This document shows, in pieces, positions 1-13,067 of a stretch of DNA of 64,000 bases. A program made the translations under genes and the position numbers. Source of the DNA: Nymphaea colorata (Eukaryota; Streptophyta; Magnoliopsida; Nymphaeales; Nymphaeaceae); assembly GCF_008831285.2 (NCBI RefSeq), contig NC_045150.1:9126001-9190000 (forward strand), in the 5' to 3' direction. The notes beneath the pieces were generated by a model. The model worked only from the letters and a program-made list of their open reading frames with translations. It had not been told where the DNA came from and did not search any database. Numbering within the stretch: position 1 is the first letter of the stretch; every line of letters starts with the position of its first letter.

Positions 1-367
1 TAGACACATAATCAGGAAAAAATTCAGATTTTTCTAAAGCATTAATATATTATTAACAAATTTTCAATTGACTATAAAACTATATCATGTAACTGAACTT
101 AAATTCACTTAGATTTCAACACTAAATTAAAGTTTCAAAGGGTGGGCTACTTAAGGTCATACACCCTGTTGAGAGTCCATCCACCTCTGTTCTTGGGCAT
201 ATCCCTTCATCCCTCCAGTTGAAGCTATGCACCTCGGAGGAAAAACAAGTGGCCTCATCAAACATCAATTAAGTAGAAGACCGAGTACGTTCTCAGTGTC
301 CGCCAAGAACGCTTTAGTCGAAGCGCCGGTTCCCCGGCCAGGGAAGGAACGCGAGGCTCGCGCCCTT
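1..367. other. AT-rich spacer, no gene seen
   Basis: The left edge of the window is AT-rich up to about 200 and then becomes GC-richer toward 350, as is common just upstream of a plant coding exon. An open frame with an ATG at 227 runs into the exon described at 368, so some of this stretch could be coding if the upstream ATG is used. No repeat, RNA gene or convincing promoter element was recognised. Confidence 0.5.
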
Positions 368-1335
368 ATGGAAACCGTCATTGTAACTCTCTCCTCTCCT
401 CTTCTCGCAATCTCGCCATTCCTCCTCGTTTTCTTCTCCGTACGCCTCCTTTTCTGTGCCGCTCTTTTCTATCGTCGGGGGTTACTACTCTATAAGGCCA
501 TTGACCACGACTTCGCTGTTTTTGCCTCTCTCCAGCCTTCTAATGTGGAGTTCGTTACTGGTATGCTTCTTTTTCTTCAATCGTACACAATGATACCCAT
601 CTTAGAAAATTTGTGTGTTCTTTCCCTTGACCGGTGAAAGAGACTGCCAATCGCTTTGGAGGCAGGCCTCCTGGCTGCTGATCCTGTCTGCTGTTTTTCC
701 CATTGGAATGCTGATTGTTCCTTTTTCATTGTCATTGTTCATGTAAATTAAAAGTCGGAAAGTATAATTTTGGGACTTGTAGACGGTGTAAGAAATAGGT
801 CTATGAATATGATGATTCCCGTGCTGATTATGAGGAACTGGTTGCTTGCTTTTGAAACGCCTTTGTTTCTTCAGCAGTGATGAGATCGGGATGTTCCATG
901 ATTGGTATTGTGAGGTTCTGCAAATCTTCCGACTCTGCGTTGGTTTTGTTAGTTCTTGGTTGAATAAATTGGCAAGCGCCTTCACTTGTTGGATGGTGGC
1001 TGGAGCCTAATTACTTGTGTTGCTATTTTTCTATCCTGAATCTGTTTTTGGTACTTATCACAATGGATGCAGGCGGCTATGAATCTATTTCACCGATTGG
1101 CAATACTGCTAAACATGGGAATGTAGTATTGGTGGTGCTTGTTGTAGCTTGTCGTTCCTGTTTATGTGCCTTTACGGGCATAGCGATATACAAGTATTGG
1201 CAAACAACGAGGAAGAGAGAACAAGATCAGGCAACATTTCTGAAGCTTTTTGTCATCTGTATAGCCATCCACTGTTTTCTCGTTGTCACATGCATTCTAT
1301 TCACCGACAAAAGAATTTTGAATTTTTGTGGCTGA
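368..1335 (+). CDS. Putative two-exon gene for a small cysteine-rich membrane protein (unrecognised)
   Basis: Two open frames join in phase across an inferred intron. Exon 1 is 368-560 (ATG at 368, donor GTATGC at 561); exon 2 is 1073-1335 (acceptor AG at 1071-1072, stop TGA at 1333). The spliced frame gives 151 aa. Hydrophobic segments lie at about residues 5-35, 81-104 and 119-141, with a basic loop (KYWQTTRKREQ) between the second and third, so a membrane protein with two or three spans is likely. Seven cysteines lie in or near the spans. I do not recognise the family and propose no function. An in-frame ATG at 227 would add 47 residues; 368 was preferred because it has G at +4 and starts directly with the hydrophobic segment. 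The junction rests only on GT/AG sites and frame continuity. Further exons, or a non-coding transcript, are possible. Confidence 0.35.
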
Positions 1336-4300
1336 TTGAAGCGTCTTGACCTCGTACACTTCCTTTTGTTTTATTCTTTTTTTAGAAAAGAATACGTAAA
1401 TTTATAATAATCTTAACTGTTGGTGCTATTGCGTTGGATTTCTGTATTTCTATTTTGAAGAACAGTAGCTGCAACTCTATTTGGTAAGCAGCGTTTTCGT
1501 TAAATGTCAGTTTTCACATCGTAATGCACTATTCCTGGACCAATTTGTTCTGTGTATTGTTTACCTAACCTCTGATATTTTTAAAGATGGTAAACAAGGC
1601 TCTTGATCTGCATAACGAGAAAAGTCGCCCAAGAAAGGCCTTCTCTTTCGATAATAGTAACTGTTAAAGGAAGGGTCCGTATCTCTAAGAACCAGAGTCC
1701 TTTAAAATACATAGGCAAGATCCTTTCTCCAAAGAAACGATGAAGACAAATTTTCATGTTTATGTCTCTCGCGAAGGATCAGCTTTTCAAACAAGCATGA
1801 AGAATACTTTTGCAGGTACACAATGAAAATTTGCAAATGAAGCTCCTCAAGCGTTTCTAGACTTCTAGTGAACTTAGCTGCAGGAGCCCTTGCAGAGATG
1901 AACATGAGAAGGGTATTTATAGCAAACAGAGGGAATGAGAGAGAGTACACTACAGAAGATTGGACAGAGAATTGCACTTTACTGGTAGTGGAAGCCTGAT
2001 CAGAGACTGATACAGAAGCATGTTATGCGATAGAGCATCTTGTGTTTTTGGCTTGCTTTTGCCTGCGTTCCTTCTAACTGATCCTTTCTGAATGAGAGAG
2101 CATCATTATATTTCAATTTAATCTCACTTAGTTGCCTTCCACTTCTAAGAATTTTATCTTGCTCCTCTCTCTTTCTCTCGCTCTCTCTCATGGATTTCCT
2201 AGTCATAGTCATTAAGAGCCAGAATATTTTGGAAAAACAGCGCTATTTATGCTGAGATTTGCAGTCTGAGGCTAAAAAGACATTTGGTCGTGAAATTGCC
2301 ATGATATATTGAGTAATAAAATAGTCTCTTGGCATTCTAGATCTTACACATGTATACGTGGGTGTGTTGAGGTTTATCTTACTTTTATCTTGAATGTTGA
2401 TCTGGAAAATGGTGTAAAGCTTGGGACAGATCCTTGGAGCTCTGCCATGTCTGTGCGGGACGGAAGAAACAGGAGAATTATTGACGGGGAAGGAAGAAAC
2501 AGGAAAATTATTGAAGAAAGAAATGGAAGTCGTGCTACTTTTGGGAAAAGTGCACTGCTGCTTTATGTGCCAAAAGGGAAATCTCCAGCAATTTATTTTT
2601 TGTCACCCAAAAGCTTGTGCTAAGCTTGGGAACTTGCTCATTAAGCTGCAGTATTCGACCTGTTTGTAATGTTAATGCAGAAAAAAGCAAAGGGAGTGGC
2701 TACATGTTTTTATCTGTGGAGAGAGAAAAAACAAGAGAGAGAAAAGACAGAGAGCACTTTTTGGCTCGTATGTTCTTTTACAAGTTTTATAGTATATTTT
2801 CTTTCATCGTACCTGGATTTTAGGCGGTTTATTTTGTAAAAGAGAGAGAAAGAGAAAGAGAAAGAGGGAGAGAGAGTATTTTTATTGGCTTGTTTGTTTT
2901 TTTATATATTTTTATCAGATATTTTATGTTAATTTTAAGTCTCTCATATGTGAAGAGAGAGAAAGAGGATAGAAAAATATTTTTATCGGCTCATATTTCT
3001 TTAATATATTTTATCTTAATTTTAATTCATCTATATGTATGAGGAGAAAGAATATTTATTAGTTCATGTGTTTTGATGAAGAAAGAGATAAATGCAAAAC
3101 TTCAACATGCATGTCCAATGATTTAAACAAACCATGAGATAAGACAAGTTGAAAATGATGTGTAAGTAAACAAATGCCGCACAGAATTACGACTTGTCCA
3201 CGAGGACAATGGTTCCTTGTTCTAGGAACAGATGGAACACTCATTCCTATTGGTTAAGTGGAAAATGAAATTGGTTTAGAGCAAATGGTAAGTTTCATTA
3301 CCCCGTGAACCGTTAAGTTCTGGAAGAGAGAGAGGGAGAGAGAGAGAACAAGTAGAGTAGCAAAAACTCAAGCGGCAGAGAGATCTCCAGCGCCTTCGTC
3401 TCCCAGCAAGTTAATATTCACATATGAATCATAATAATTTCAAAAGGTAAAATTTGCCAAATTTGCTACCTAACCTTAGCCACAATCAAACTAGCTATTA
3501 AACAAGCTATCATGGCCTCTTTGTTACTACCCATGCCAGAGAGAGGAAAAGAAGATATTCATGTGTAATATCCAACTGTGCTCGAACAGAACCAATAGGG
3601 GGGGCTATAGGTTAGGGTTCAGTGAACAGGGAAGCATGGGAACAGTATTAGTCACCATCGGGTGACTGAGAGAATTGCTCGATGAATAGGGCATCTAACC
3701 TCTCGACCATGGGCCTCAATGTCATAGCTGTAGTCCTATCAAACACGTAAACACGGTAGGGGTTGTAGGGGGGGGGTGGGGGGGGGCTTGAATGGGCCCA
3801 TCCCGCCAAGGCCAAGAAAGCAAAACGTGCAGAAGGGCACCTGAAAGATCTGGGAACGTCCGGTGGCTAGAAAAACCATGTTTTTTTAGGAGACAAACTG
3901 AAATGAGAGAAGCAAAAAGGAAGATACCATCAAAGACTGCAACTTCTGCAGGCACCACCAAACACAATGAAGATCAAGCAGTTTTTAATTGATGAGACTT
4001 CCAGCAACATCATCATCCTCTTGCAATCAGCATTTATCAGACTGAAAAAAATGACTTTGAATAGCAGAGCATTCAATATAACATGGATTCCAATATGTAT
4101 ATCAATATATACATTTACAAGATTTCTCCACCACCAATCTCTCTCTCTCTCTCTCTCTCTCCCTCTCTCTCTCTCTACAGCCAAGTAATAGTACAGAGTT
4201 TCTCACTCAACCTTCTCAAGGTGAGCGGCAATAAGAATCAGGGCTGACCTAATCATGGAAAAGAAGGGAAAAAAGCAACAAAGATGAAAAAAAAAAATAA

Positions 4301-4473
4301 ACGTACAGGGGGATAAATAAAAAGAATAATAAGGCCAAAAAACAGTAATTGTTGAAATCTTTTGGTTCCGGCCTCAAAACTAAGAATAATTGAGGTTCTA
4401 GCTGCTGGTGGAATGCATAGTGCAAGAATTTCAAAAGGGATGGGAAGAATGAGAAATAAATGATCAGACTCTC
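1336..4473. other. Intergenic spacer with purine-rich repeats
   Basis: This stretch separates the putative small membrane protein gene from the 3' end of the TTL gene and should contain the TTL 3' UTR near its right end. It holds (GA)n-rich patches, a G-run at about 3769-3787 and a (CT)n tract at about 4139-4177. Open frames here are short, overlap low-complexity sequence and match nothing I recognise. Confidence 0.5.
2680..3070. repeat. Diverged tandem repeat with GA-rich and T-rich blocks
   Basis: Roughly 100-120 bp blocks recur three times. Each has a purine run of GAGAGAAAGA type followed by a T-rich piece (TATTTTTATYGGCTYRT) and then a block ending like TATTTTATSTTAATTTTAA. They start near 2715, 2840 and 2950. 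The copies are diverged and of unequal length, so the boundaries are approximate. Confidence 0.45.
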
Positions 4474-7400
4474 TTAAAGACTGTAATGCCGGACAGAGTA
4501 CTCCAATACCTGCTGGCTTGGACACACCAATTCCTTCACTCTGTTGCCGTTCTTGTAGATTTTGAAGGTAGGAACAATCCGCACATTCTCTGATCTGGCC
4601 ACTGCTGGACTTTCATCAATGTCCACCTTCATTGCATGACAGGAGGAGAGTCAGCGAGGAACATTTGGAATTAGGAAGCAAGATGAATAGGGCATATTCT
4701 CCAAAACTTATTGTCCTATATAGTTCTGGATAACAACAAATACACACACACAAATCGAATGGTAGCTTTCATCTTGTTATTAAGAGCCTCGAATAGGCTC
4801 TGCACTCACCCTGAGGAAATTTAAAGAGGGATATCGAACACAAAGTGTGTCCACAAATGGAGAGATCTGCTCACATTGTATGTTTGAACGTCTCTTGAAA
4901 TGCACCACTGAAACACCTGAAAATGAAATTTCTATGAATATCAATAAGGTACGAGGGCTAAATGACAGGAATTTAGGCAAGCACTTCATCTTAAGTGGTT
5001 ATAAGTCAAAGTCAAAAAATTTTAATTGAGGGAAACTTGAATCAGTTGCTGCAACAGGCTGCTAATGAGGTAAAAGATTTTCATCCTCCAAAGTAAATAA
5101 ATCCGGCAGCATACACTTTATTCATGAAGCAGAGGCTCATTGCAAGTTAGACTTTCATATTGAACCATGAACCTATTTTGGTTTCCACCGTGAACATTAT
5201 CCACTCAACACAAACGATACCCTTGGGTGGACGCAATGCATGATTATTCAGAAATAGATTTTCAGAAGGGTGTGTTGCATGATTGACTAACTTTTGCACA
5301 AGACACTGTTTGATCATTAAGAAAGTTAGGACGTATGAGCCTAGACTACTTGAGTGGTTAGATCAGCTGCATGCCTGTCCATTGCTTAAACATTTTAATC
5401 ATCATTCAGAACATGTGGAGGTTAGCAAGTCCAGCTCCTACTGTGTCAGAAAGAATAGTCTGTCAATCTAAAGTAAGCATATTAAAAAGCACACTTACCA
5501 GGTGATGCAACCACTGCTTTGAATTGGTCACTGTCAAAAATTTCTTCCACTTCACCCCCAAACTTCATGTTATATACTTCCTCACCTCTTGATTTCTTCA
5601 ATGCAACTTGTGCCTGAAATAATCCCTCTGCTACTTCATTGTCATCTGGTAAGTCTTTCCTCAATATCTCATAATCATGAACTGCATCTGACCATCGTTC
5701 CAACTGCAGCCCAACAAATCAATCCCACAACACATAACAATCAAATTTAACTCACTATAGCAAGTCCATGCAACATCCCAGTGTTACAAAACTAACAATC
5801 CAATCAAAATAGCAATATCCAATAAAATCTGTAAATGTTCCACAGGAGATGATCTGATGTAGTAATACCTACTTAATGGATCTGCAATGACTTATATCAC
5901 CATTATTACTCCAAACAGCACTCAAAAAAAAAAACCATAAACACATGGTCAACAGAAGGCTACAAAATACCTTGCTATTGGAAGCAGCTCGCCGAAGAAG
6001 AGCTTTGGTGTAATTGGGTTGAATTCTCAGAGCATTATTGCAATCATCAATTGCCCTTTCCCACTGGCCAAGCTTTGATCTACAAGCTGCTCTATTGCAA
6101 TATAGAACAGGATTTGATGGATCATAACCCAAACCTTCTCCATAAGCAGAACACGCCTCGGCAAACTTGCCAGCATTGAAAAGATCATTTCCTCTTGCTC
6201 GAGCTCTGGCAACAGCTCTCACCTTGCTCAGGAGTACTGAAATTTCATTGTTATGTGGATCTAACTGCCCAGATTTTTCAGCTGCTGAAACTGCATTCTC
6301 GAACCTGCAACAGACCCAAAATCTCTTTGAGGGACTAGGAATAGCAAGATAACTAACAAGAATACATTCAATCTAAAAGCACACCTGCCCAATGACATCT
6401 CGACCTGTGCACGAACAAAACACAAGTAGGAGTCACCAACCATTCCAAAGAACTTGATCTGAGAACAGGAAGGCAGGGGTAAATCAAACTTGGGCAGACT
6501 AGATAGAGATGAATCTGCTTCATCCAGCCGGTGGAGTTTGAGCAGCACTTCTGCCCGTAATGCAAATAACTGCGAACACAACATGTTAAATAGTTATACC
6601 ACAAGAAAGAAAATCCATCGACAAATGATTCTGGAGAGAGAATTTTACATGAGGACAAGATTCTGCTCCAGCAGCAATGGCTGCATCACCTTCCCTTAAA
6701 GCACTCTTCCAGTCTTCAATTTTCCGGGCATCAGTGCATCTGCTTATATGTCTCTCTATGATCTGCAGTTTTTGCAGCTCTCCTGGGTCTGGTTGATGGC
6801 CAAAATAATAGAGATGCCTTCTTGCATTTTCCACATGGCCTAGTCTATACGAGATAGGAACGGTGTAAGAAATAAGAAATAAGCCTGTCCATGTAAAGGA
6901 TAGGCCCAATATGCGATGGATTGACAATTCAAGAACGGGAAATGCGCACAAACAGTATTCATTCAGAAACAAACGAAACAAGCATAGGGTGCCAGACAAC
7001 CAAAAATACAAACTAAAATTCATTCAAACGCACCTATGAATGGAAAATCAGTGCCCAAAAATTAAAACCAACTGAAACATGAAGCTAAAATCATGGTTTC
7101 ATTCAGAAACAAATCAACTAGGGGAAGGAGAAAGACAAAGGATCCAATCACAATCTCAATGAACCACCATGTGCTAATGGCACTCACAAAGCAACATATT
7201 GACAGATCTTGCTAAAAATAGCATAAACCTCTATCACCAGTAATGGCGCGACTAAAATAAACCGTGCAAATTAAAACCAAAATAACTCGATTAGCAGAAG
7301 GGTTATAAACAAGTTGAAAGGAAGACCGTCATATAAATGGCAGCTACAGAATCCAATCCCAATGCCTGAAGAAATAAAAAACAGCAGTAGAACTAGTGCG

Positions 7401-8699
7401 CTTTGACTATACGACTACACAGAAAAGGGTAATAATTGTAAACGACGGGACGTGCAAAACCAAATGAGACCCGCTTCACCTAAACAAGAGCACACCAAGA
7501 ACCCGATCCAGGATCGACGGATCACTCAGGTTCCTGAATGAAACTACTTACGTAACGACCACAAAAATGTAAGATATGTCGCGTACAAAACAAGAAGCAT
7601 ACCACACCAAATTTTTGGTAATACAAATTTGCATCAAGCTCTTTATGAAACATTGAGAGTCAACGATTAAATCGATTTTTACATCTGAATCTATCCAACA
7701 ATTGAAAAGAACTAAGAAACAATCAATAAGAAGAAATTTTCACCGGAGGTATAACCCGACCAGCCTCTGGTGCGCCCTTCCATAATTTGGGTCGAAGTGG
7801 ACCGCTTCCTCGCACTCCCGGACTGCCTCCACCAGCCTCCCCAGAGCCGTCAGTGCAGCCGCTCGGTTACTTCGGCAAGCGGCATTGTCAGGCGAGATCT
7901 CTAACGCTCGGTCATAAAGGCGCAGGGCTTCAACGAAATGCCCCTTCTTGTACTGCTCGTTCCCTGCCTTCCTCACCTCCTCCGGGTCTCCGCTCTCCAT
8001 TGCCCGCCGCACCAGCATGGATTCTCCTGCCAGCCGGATATTCCCCGCCGCCACCGGCATAGGAGCCGGAAAGTCACTGTGCTTCCCGCCACCCCGCATT
8101 ACGTTCCCATGTCCATAATTCCCCATCCCGGAACCAAGCACGTCGCTTCGCCCGGTCTTCGCCGGTGTCACCGGCGAGCTGCTCCTCACCGGATTTCCCG
8201 ACTGGATCAGCAACCCCGTTGCCGCGGGGCCTACCGACCTCCTCACGCAGGATGACTCCGGAGGGTTCTCCGTTGGCGGAGCAGCGGCGAGGATGTTCCC
8301 CGTCCGGACAGATCTACCGGAGTTGCGCACGCTCTCCGCAGTGGGGCTGCCTCCTCCTGCCCCGCCACCGCCGCCGCCACCACCACCATTGGAGCTGCCG
8401 CTGCTCCCCGCTGAGAGCTCGCCCGAGTTGTTGTTGCTTGCCTTCCTGGTTGTCGGGGGGCCGGAGGAGCCGGACGAGCTGGTGGTAGCTCCGCCAGGAT
8501 GAGAATGCAGTCCATGTGGGGAAACCGGCGACCCGAGCCTCAGGTCGATCGTGTCCGGCTTGTTGCATAGCACGTCTCTTAACTCATCAGCGAGCGCCCC
8601 CAGTCCCAGTTCCCTCGGTGGCGGTGGCGGCGGTGGGGTCGTCGCCCTCCTCTGGCTCGTCGGCAGCCACCTGGGTCTCCCTTCCCCGGAATGTGACAT
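4474..8699 (-). CDS. TTL: TPR repeat-containing thioredoxin TTL
   Basis: Seven exons were joined by homology and frame: 8699-7744, 6844-6649, 6569-6385, 6304-5971, 5703-5499, 4916-4810 and 4626-4474. The sum is 2136 nt, giving 711 aa, the normal length for plant TTL proteins. The ATG at 8699 (MSHSGEGR) was chosen because the frame further upstream has no other ATG. Residues 1-237 are low-complexity (poly-Pro, a run of nine Gly, Ser-rich). A first TPR block starts near residue 238 ([20 protein letters not shown]) and a second, with [20 protein letters not shown], lies at about 470-600. Residues 612-711 form a thioredoxin-like domain ending VRHYSL. The redox CxxC is missing: the usual WCGPC position reads [10 protein letters not shown], as in other TTLs. 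In Arabidopsis, TTLs are scaffolds in osmotic-stress, brassinosteroid and cellulose-synthase trafficking pathways. Which paralogue this is cannot be decided here. Confidence 0.95.
4917..5498 (-). other. TTL intron 5
   Basis: This 582-bp intron lies between the last TPR exon and the exon that opens the thioredoxin-like domain. It has a GTAAGT donor and a TTTTCAG acceptor and splits a Gly codon. The short open frames inside it have no recognisable content. Confidence 0.85.
6845..7743 (-). other. TTL intron 1
   Basis: This 0.9-kb AT-rich intron separates the GC-rich first exon from exon 2. It interrupts an Arg codon: CG at the end of exon 1 and A at the start of exon 2. The donor is GTGAAA next to 7744 and the acceptor TATAG is next to 6844. 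I see no gene or repeat inside it. Confidence 0.85.
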
Positions 8700-9001
8700 C
8701 CCCACTTCTTCCTCTCCCCCAAGAGAAAGAACCAAATTTACCAGAGAACAAATCTTCTCTCAGGGAAGAGAAATCTCTCCACTCCCCGCTTCCCCCTCTC
8801 TCTCCTCTGGTCAACAATCTGCCCTTCGACACAGACCAGAGGAGGAAGACGATTTAGCCCGACGTCTCGTAGACATCGATAGAGAAAGAGAGAGAGATGG
8901 GGATCTCGTGATCGGTGAGGAAGCGAGGAATGAATGTGTTACGAGAGAGAGAGGAGAGACGAAGGGAACGGGAAAAAATGAGCAGCTGCCGGAGATTGAA
9001 T

Positions 9002-9010
9002 ACTTATAGA
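9002..9010 (-). promoter_or_regulatory. Candidate TATA box of the TTL gene
   Basis: Read on the minus strand this is TCTATAAGT, about 305 nt upstream of the TTL start codon. The interval between holds a CT-rich leader on the transcribed strand (GA repeats at 8880-8960 on +), typical of a plant 5' UTR. The spacing implies a leader of about 270 nt. No other TATA-like site this close to the gene was noted. No transcript evidence is available. Confidence 0.4.
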
Positions 9011-11130
9011 AAAAACATACAGAATTTGCGATAATGAAAATTAAAATTAAAAAAAAAAGAAAAGAAAAAAAAGCGAGGAGTCTCACTAGCCTCTGCCGCT
9101 TCACGGGACTCTCCCTCCCTCTCTCTCTCTCCTCTTCTCCTCTCACTTTCTCTCTCTACAGTCCATCCCCTTCTTGCCTGTCCGCCTCCTCCACCTATCT
9201 GTATTATTTAATATTTCTAATTTTATTTTTATTTATCACTCTTTTTTCTATTTTTCTTAAAACAAAAGGACGGCCGTCGTCCACGAGGCGTCCGATAATT
9301 ACGAACGTGTCCACGCTCGCTCACTTTCCATCTCCACCTGCGGGGACACGTTCGTCCTTTTCCGTCAACAAAATTCAATATGAACGTTGACAGGTTGCGA
9401 ACCGGGTCAGCTCCCCCTGTTATGGACACAAACGAATCGACCCGATTCACGAGTCGTATCGTTTACCACGACGACCCTCTGGTCGCTACCGTCGACGGAA
9501 GACGGAGAGGGGTGCGGGACTCGAAGAGGGGCCGTTTCGTCTTTTCCCAATCCTCAGGACGGTATGACTTTAAAACCCTCTCTTTGTGAGGGTATCCAGG
9601 AAACATGCTCGTTTCTTGAAGGGGTATTTACGACATATGGCTCAAGCATTGGATGACGTCATTCGTCGGGATCCCTTTTCCCACCTTTTTCTCATTCGAG
9701 GTGAATCTGGTGGTTTCTTCGAAAACTAAACCCAGGAGAGGAGATAGTAGGCATTTCGGAAAAGAAAAGGGTATTTCGGGCATTTTAAGTACGAAGCGAC
9801 GCCAGCTGCGGCTGCTTAAGGTGTCGGACATTTCTTTCCCATCGGGGATCAATCGAGCTGCAACGTGAAATTACCAAAATGCCATCCAATTTCAAACCGC
9901 GCAAATTGCCCGCGCTAAGTGAAAAGGGGAAAAGTTTTCGGCTCGTATTACACTCCCTTAATTCGAAACTACCCTTAAAAAGGGGTAGTATTTCACTTAT
10001 GTCCCTAGCACTCCTCCACAATTCACGTAGCCGACTTCCCTTTCAAAATGAAGGAAGAATAATATTAACATTTAGTTTGAAAAAAAAAGATAAATAACAA
10101 ATAAATACAATTTTAAATATGCCACTGTTTTGACGCAAGTACTACTTTCTCAAAGAAATTAATTAATTTCAGAAAAAAAAAGGCCAATATTTTGGTTTTT
10201 GAGCGTCGTTTACGGGTTACGGGTCGGGGAAGAGGGTATAATCGGAATACCAAAAATTTCGCGGAGCAGGAGGCAGGGAGGGGCAGCTGGCCATGTGCTG
10301 GAGTGGCGCTCCAGCTGGCCCATCCCCGGAAATACTTAAAATTCGAGTCCTGCCAGCTCAGCATAATTAACGGAAAACCTGACGGCGTTAATCGTACAGA
10401 GAGAGAAAGAGGGAAGCTGTCATCCACGTTCCACGTTCTTCTTCTTCTTTTTTTCTCTCTCTCTCTTAAGAATGATGACCGGGACACCTGCTCCCTCCTA
10501 CACTGCCAGCTCAGCGCCAACTCACCACCTCTTTTTTCTCCTACCCCCCTTACGTTTCTCCTAAATTTCCGATTTCCGCCTCTTTTAGATTTTTTTCCAT
10601 CAAAAAACGCGAGCTTTTCTCTTTATGTACGTAGTCTGGTATCCACCAAATATTAATGCTGAAAATTATGAAATCTCATAATTTTTTTTTTTCTAATCTG
10701 TAGTTATTCCCATTTTTAATCGGATTGTGCAAATTCATTCAAAAATTAAATTTTATCAGCAGGGATTCAATGTTGTTTCATTTAAACGCAATGCACCAAG
10801 ATTCATGATACGGCTTCTCTATCAAGTGCCCACTTGATTCATGGCTTTGAGCGGCTTATGTTTATTTTTGGTGTATTTTATTGCAAGTGGAAGCGAATAT
10901 TTAAGCTGATTGATTCAAGCAGGTTTTGCTTTCATGCCACTTTCCATATGTAAGCAAAATTATATGGTTATCCTTCGTATAACGTTTTATTATTGAGAGC
11001 ACATAAAGAAGATGCGTTTTAGTCAAGTATTACTTTCACGAACATTTGATTAATTAAATCCATGTCCATTATAAATAGACAAACATACCATGATTTTTAG
11101 ATTTTTCTACCTAAGTTTCGACGAATAAAT
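9011..11130. other. Upstream region of TTL and adjoining spacer; no gene seen
   Basis: Proximal promoter and spacer. There is a CT-rich tract at 9110-9165, a stretch of moderate GC content at 9260-9900 and another at 10200-10420. The moderate GC opens several frames of 70-150 codons on both strands, but they overlap each other, begin or end in low-complexity sequence and resemble no known family. Confidence 0.45.
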
Positions 11131-11214
11131 CCTCTAATCATACATCATCTGAGGATGCATTGATCTTCTTGTTCAGTAGTCCCAAAGGAACTTTTGGAAC
11201 ACCAACGGGCGAAG

Positions 11215-11400
11215 TCAAACGTAGGGCCCCTTGGGGCTTGGTCTCACCTCAAATTTTTGTTTTCAAAATAATGTACATATAAATTTATAAAAAAAATTTA
11301 CTTGGTTTGTATAAAAATTTTGAAAAATGATATTTCGGCCCCAGTTAAAATTTAGAAACTTTAATTTACCTGAGGTTAAATATTATACTTGACTTTGACG
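11215..11400. repeat. Dispersed repeat, copy 1 (related to 15185-15355)
   Basis: A block including TTTGAAAAATGATATTT and AACTTTAATTYA is shared with 15185-15355. Both also have a proximal AAAAAATTTACTTG-like motif. The second copy ends in a CTGGCTCCACCCCTAG-like sequence often seen at the ends of plant non-autonomous DNA transposons. Ends and target duplications could not be fixed for this copy. Confidence 0.4.
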
Positions 11401-12028
11401 AGAGGCAGGTTCATGCAAGGAAGTATAGATCAAGGGAGGCAACTAGGAAGAGGAACTTGGAGGACCACTCTTCTCCAAGTGCATCCAAAAAATGTGTCCG
11501 GGACAATCTGTCCCAGAAATGGCAACAAAAGCAAAACAAGGTTAGGCGGGCCATTATGTTCCACGCTGGCCCGTAACTGTAGCGCAACGTTGATACCATG
11601 CGCAAAGGATTGTCGGTACCCAAGGTTCATTTTTTAATTTGTGAAAAGAAACAAATTAAAAAGTTAGCCAAATAATTTAGTAATTAGTGAATACTGAATC
11701 CTTTGGGTAAGGGACAAAAGCCCGACATCTTAAATTTGTGTTGAAACATATTTTAAACAAAAGTGTGAACCTCCTAATCTATTTGAAGCCACCAATATAA
11801 TATAAATCATATGTTAGTTCAAATTATTTTTTATAAAAAAAAGAGAGTTTCTACTCTCAAACTTTTGATGTTATAAGAGCCTTTCAATTTTTATTACCAA
11901 AAGGAACGTTATTAAATTAAAAAAAATGATTAACTTGTCATGTATTTTTCACCAAAATACTGTCAATATAATATTGATCTGGTTAAATTGAAATGGTTTT
12001 TGTCCTTCATTCAAGTGCTAGTATTTGT

Positions 12029-12072
<44 letters not shown>

Positions 12073-13067
12073 GAGAGAGAGAGTAGGTGTTAGACACTAG
12101 ATGAATAAAAAAACAATCTCAAGCTTTCATCTTTTTTATATCAATAATTTAAAAAAATAAAGAAAAAAATGTGTGAACTAATACTATATAACTAAAATGT
12201 CTTATCACTGTTTTTTCTTGTTTTTCTCTTTATATTGTGGATTTGAAAAAGATCAAGGGCTGAGATTACTTGTTATCAATCTAGTAGTTAAGTATGTAGC
12301 ACTTGCTCTTTTTTTTTTTTTCTTTTGTCTTTGGATCAATTTTGTGTAGGGGTTTTCAGTACTTCTATCCGGATGCCAATCCTTAATCTTCTGTTAAGGG
12401 TTTTTGTAACATTGATAGTTTTGAATCTCAAATTTGAAGCCTACATGTAAATCAAGCTATGTGCGATCGGCAGCAGAGCCAAGACTTTTCATCAGTGGAG
12501 CACTTGTGTTGGTGGCACAACTTTGGTGTGAACAGTGCATATAATTTTAGAGTCATAACAATATGAAGTTAACACATTATAATGAAATTTTGATGGTTTG
12601 GCGTGGGCAGTGGCCCACCCCAACCAGCAATTAGCTCCGCTACGGGCAGCAAGGGCGGGTCTCATGCAAAAAAGCATGAATGTGAGGTTAGAGGGAGGGG
12701 TTGGGCTTCAAATCCGCAGATCTGAGATCCACGATAATTAGAAATGGTTGTGAATCTTAGATCCGCGGCTACCAAACGCACTCAACCTATGCCTTCCAAA
12801 TCAATTGACAATTGGCAGTTTGCATATGCTGGGAATATCCGAATTCGCGATTTCTAGGAGGCCCACATTTAGTCTTTGTTGACCAGCTATGATTTAGCAT
12901 CCACTGGTCCCTCATGCATTTGAAAGTGTCCAAAGGAAAAGGTTTGGTATTTGGTGCACTGGCCCCCACCTTCTTCCCACACACATCATCTTTCTTCATT
13001 AAATGCAATTTATAAGAAAGTGAAATGATGGACAAGTTAGGATGAAGATATAATTTTCGTGTATTGT
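11401..13067. other. AT-rich spacer with microsatellites; no gene seen
   Basis: This stretch contains an (AT)n tract followed by a short (GA)n run at about 12030-12085, and a MITE-like block near 12470-12660. The 60-97 codon open frames have no recognisable similarity and are not called. Confidence 0.45.
12470..12660. repeat. Possible MITE-like repeat
   Basis: The two ends look inverted: GCAGCAGAGCCAAGAC on the left, and on the right a sequence whose reverse complement is GTAGCGGAGCTAATTG. Imperfect GGCAGCA / GGGCAGCA motifs flank them. The GGCCCACCCCAACCAG stretch near the right end is typical of plant repeats that begin or end with a 'chargeable GGAGC' motif. Weak evidence; the boundaries are uncertain. 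Confidence 0.3.

Noticed and set aside
7787-9009. Several plus-strand and shifted frames rich in Pro, Ala, Arg and Ser
   Set aside because: They are shadows of the GC-rich TTL exon 1 and its leader.
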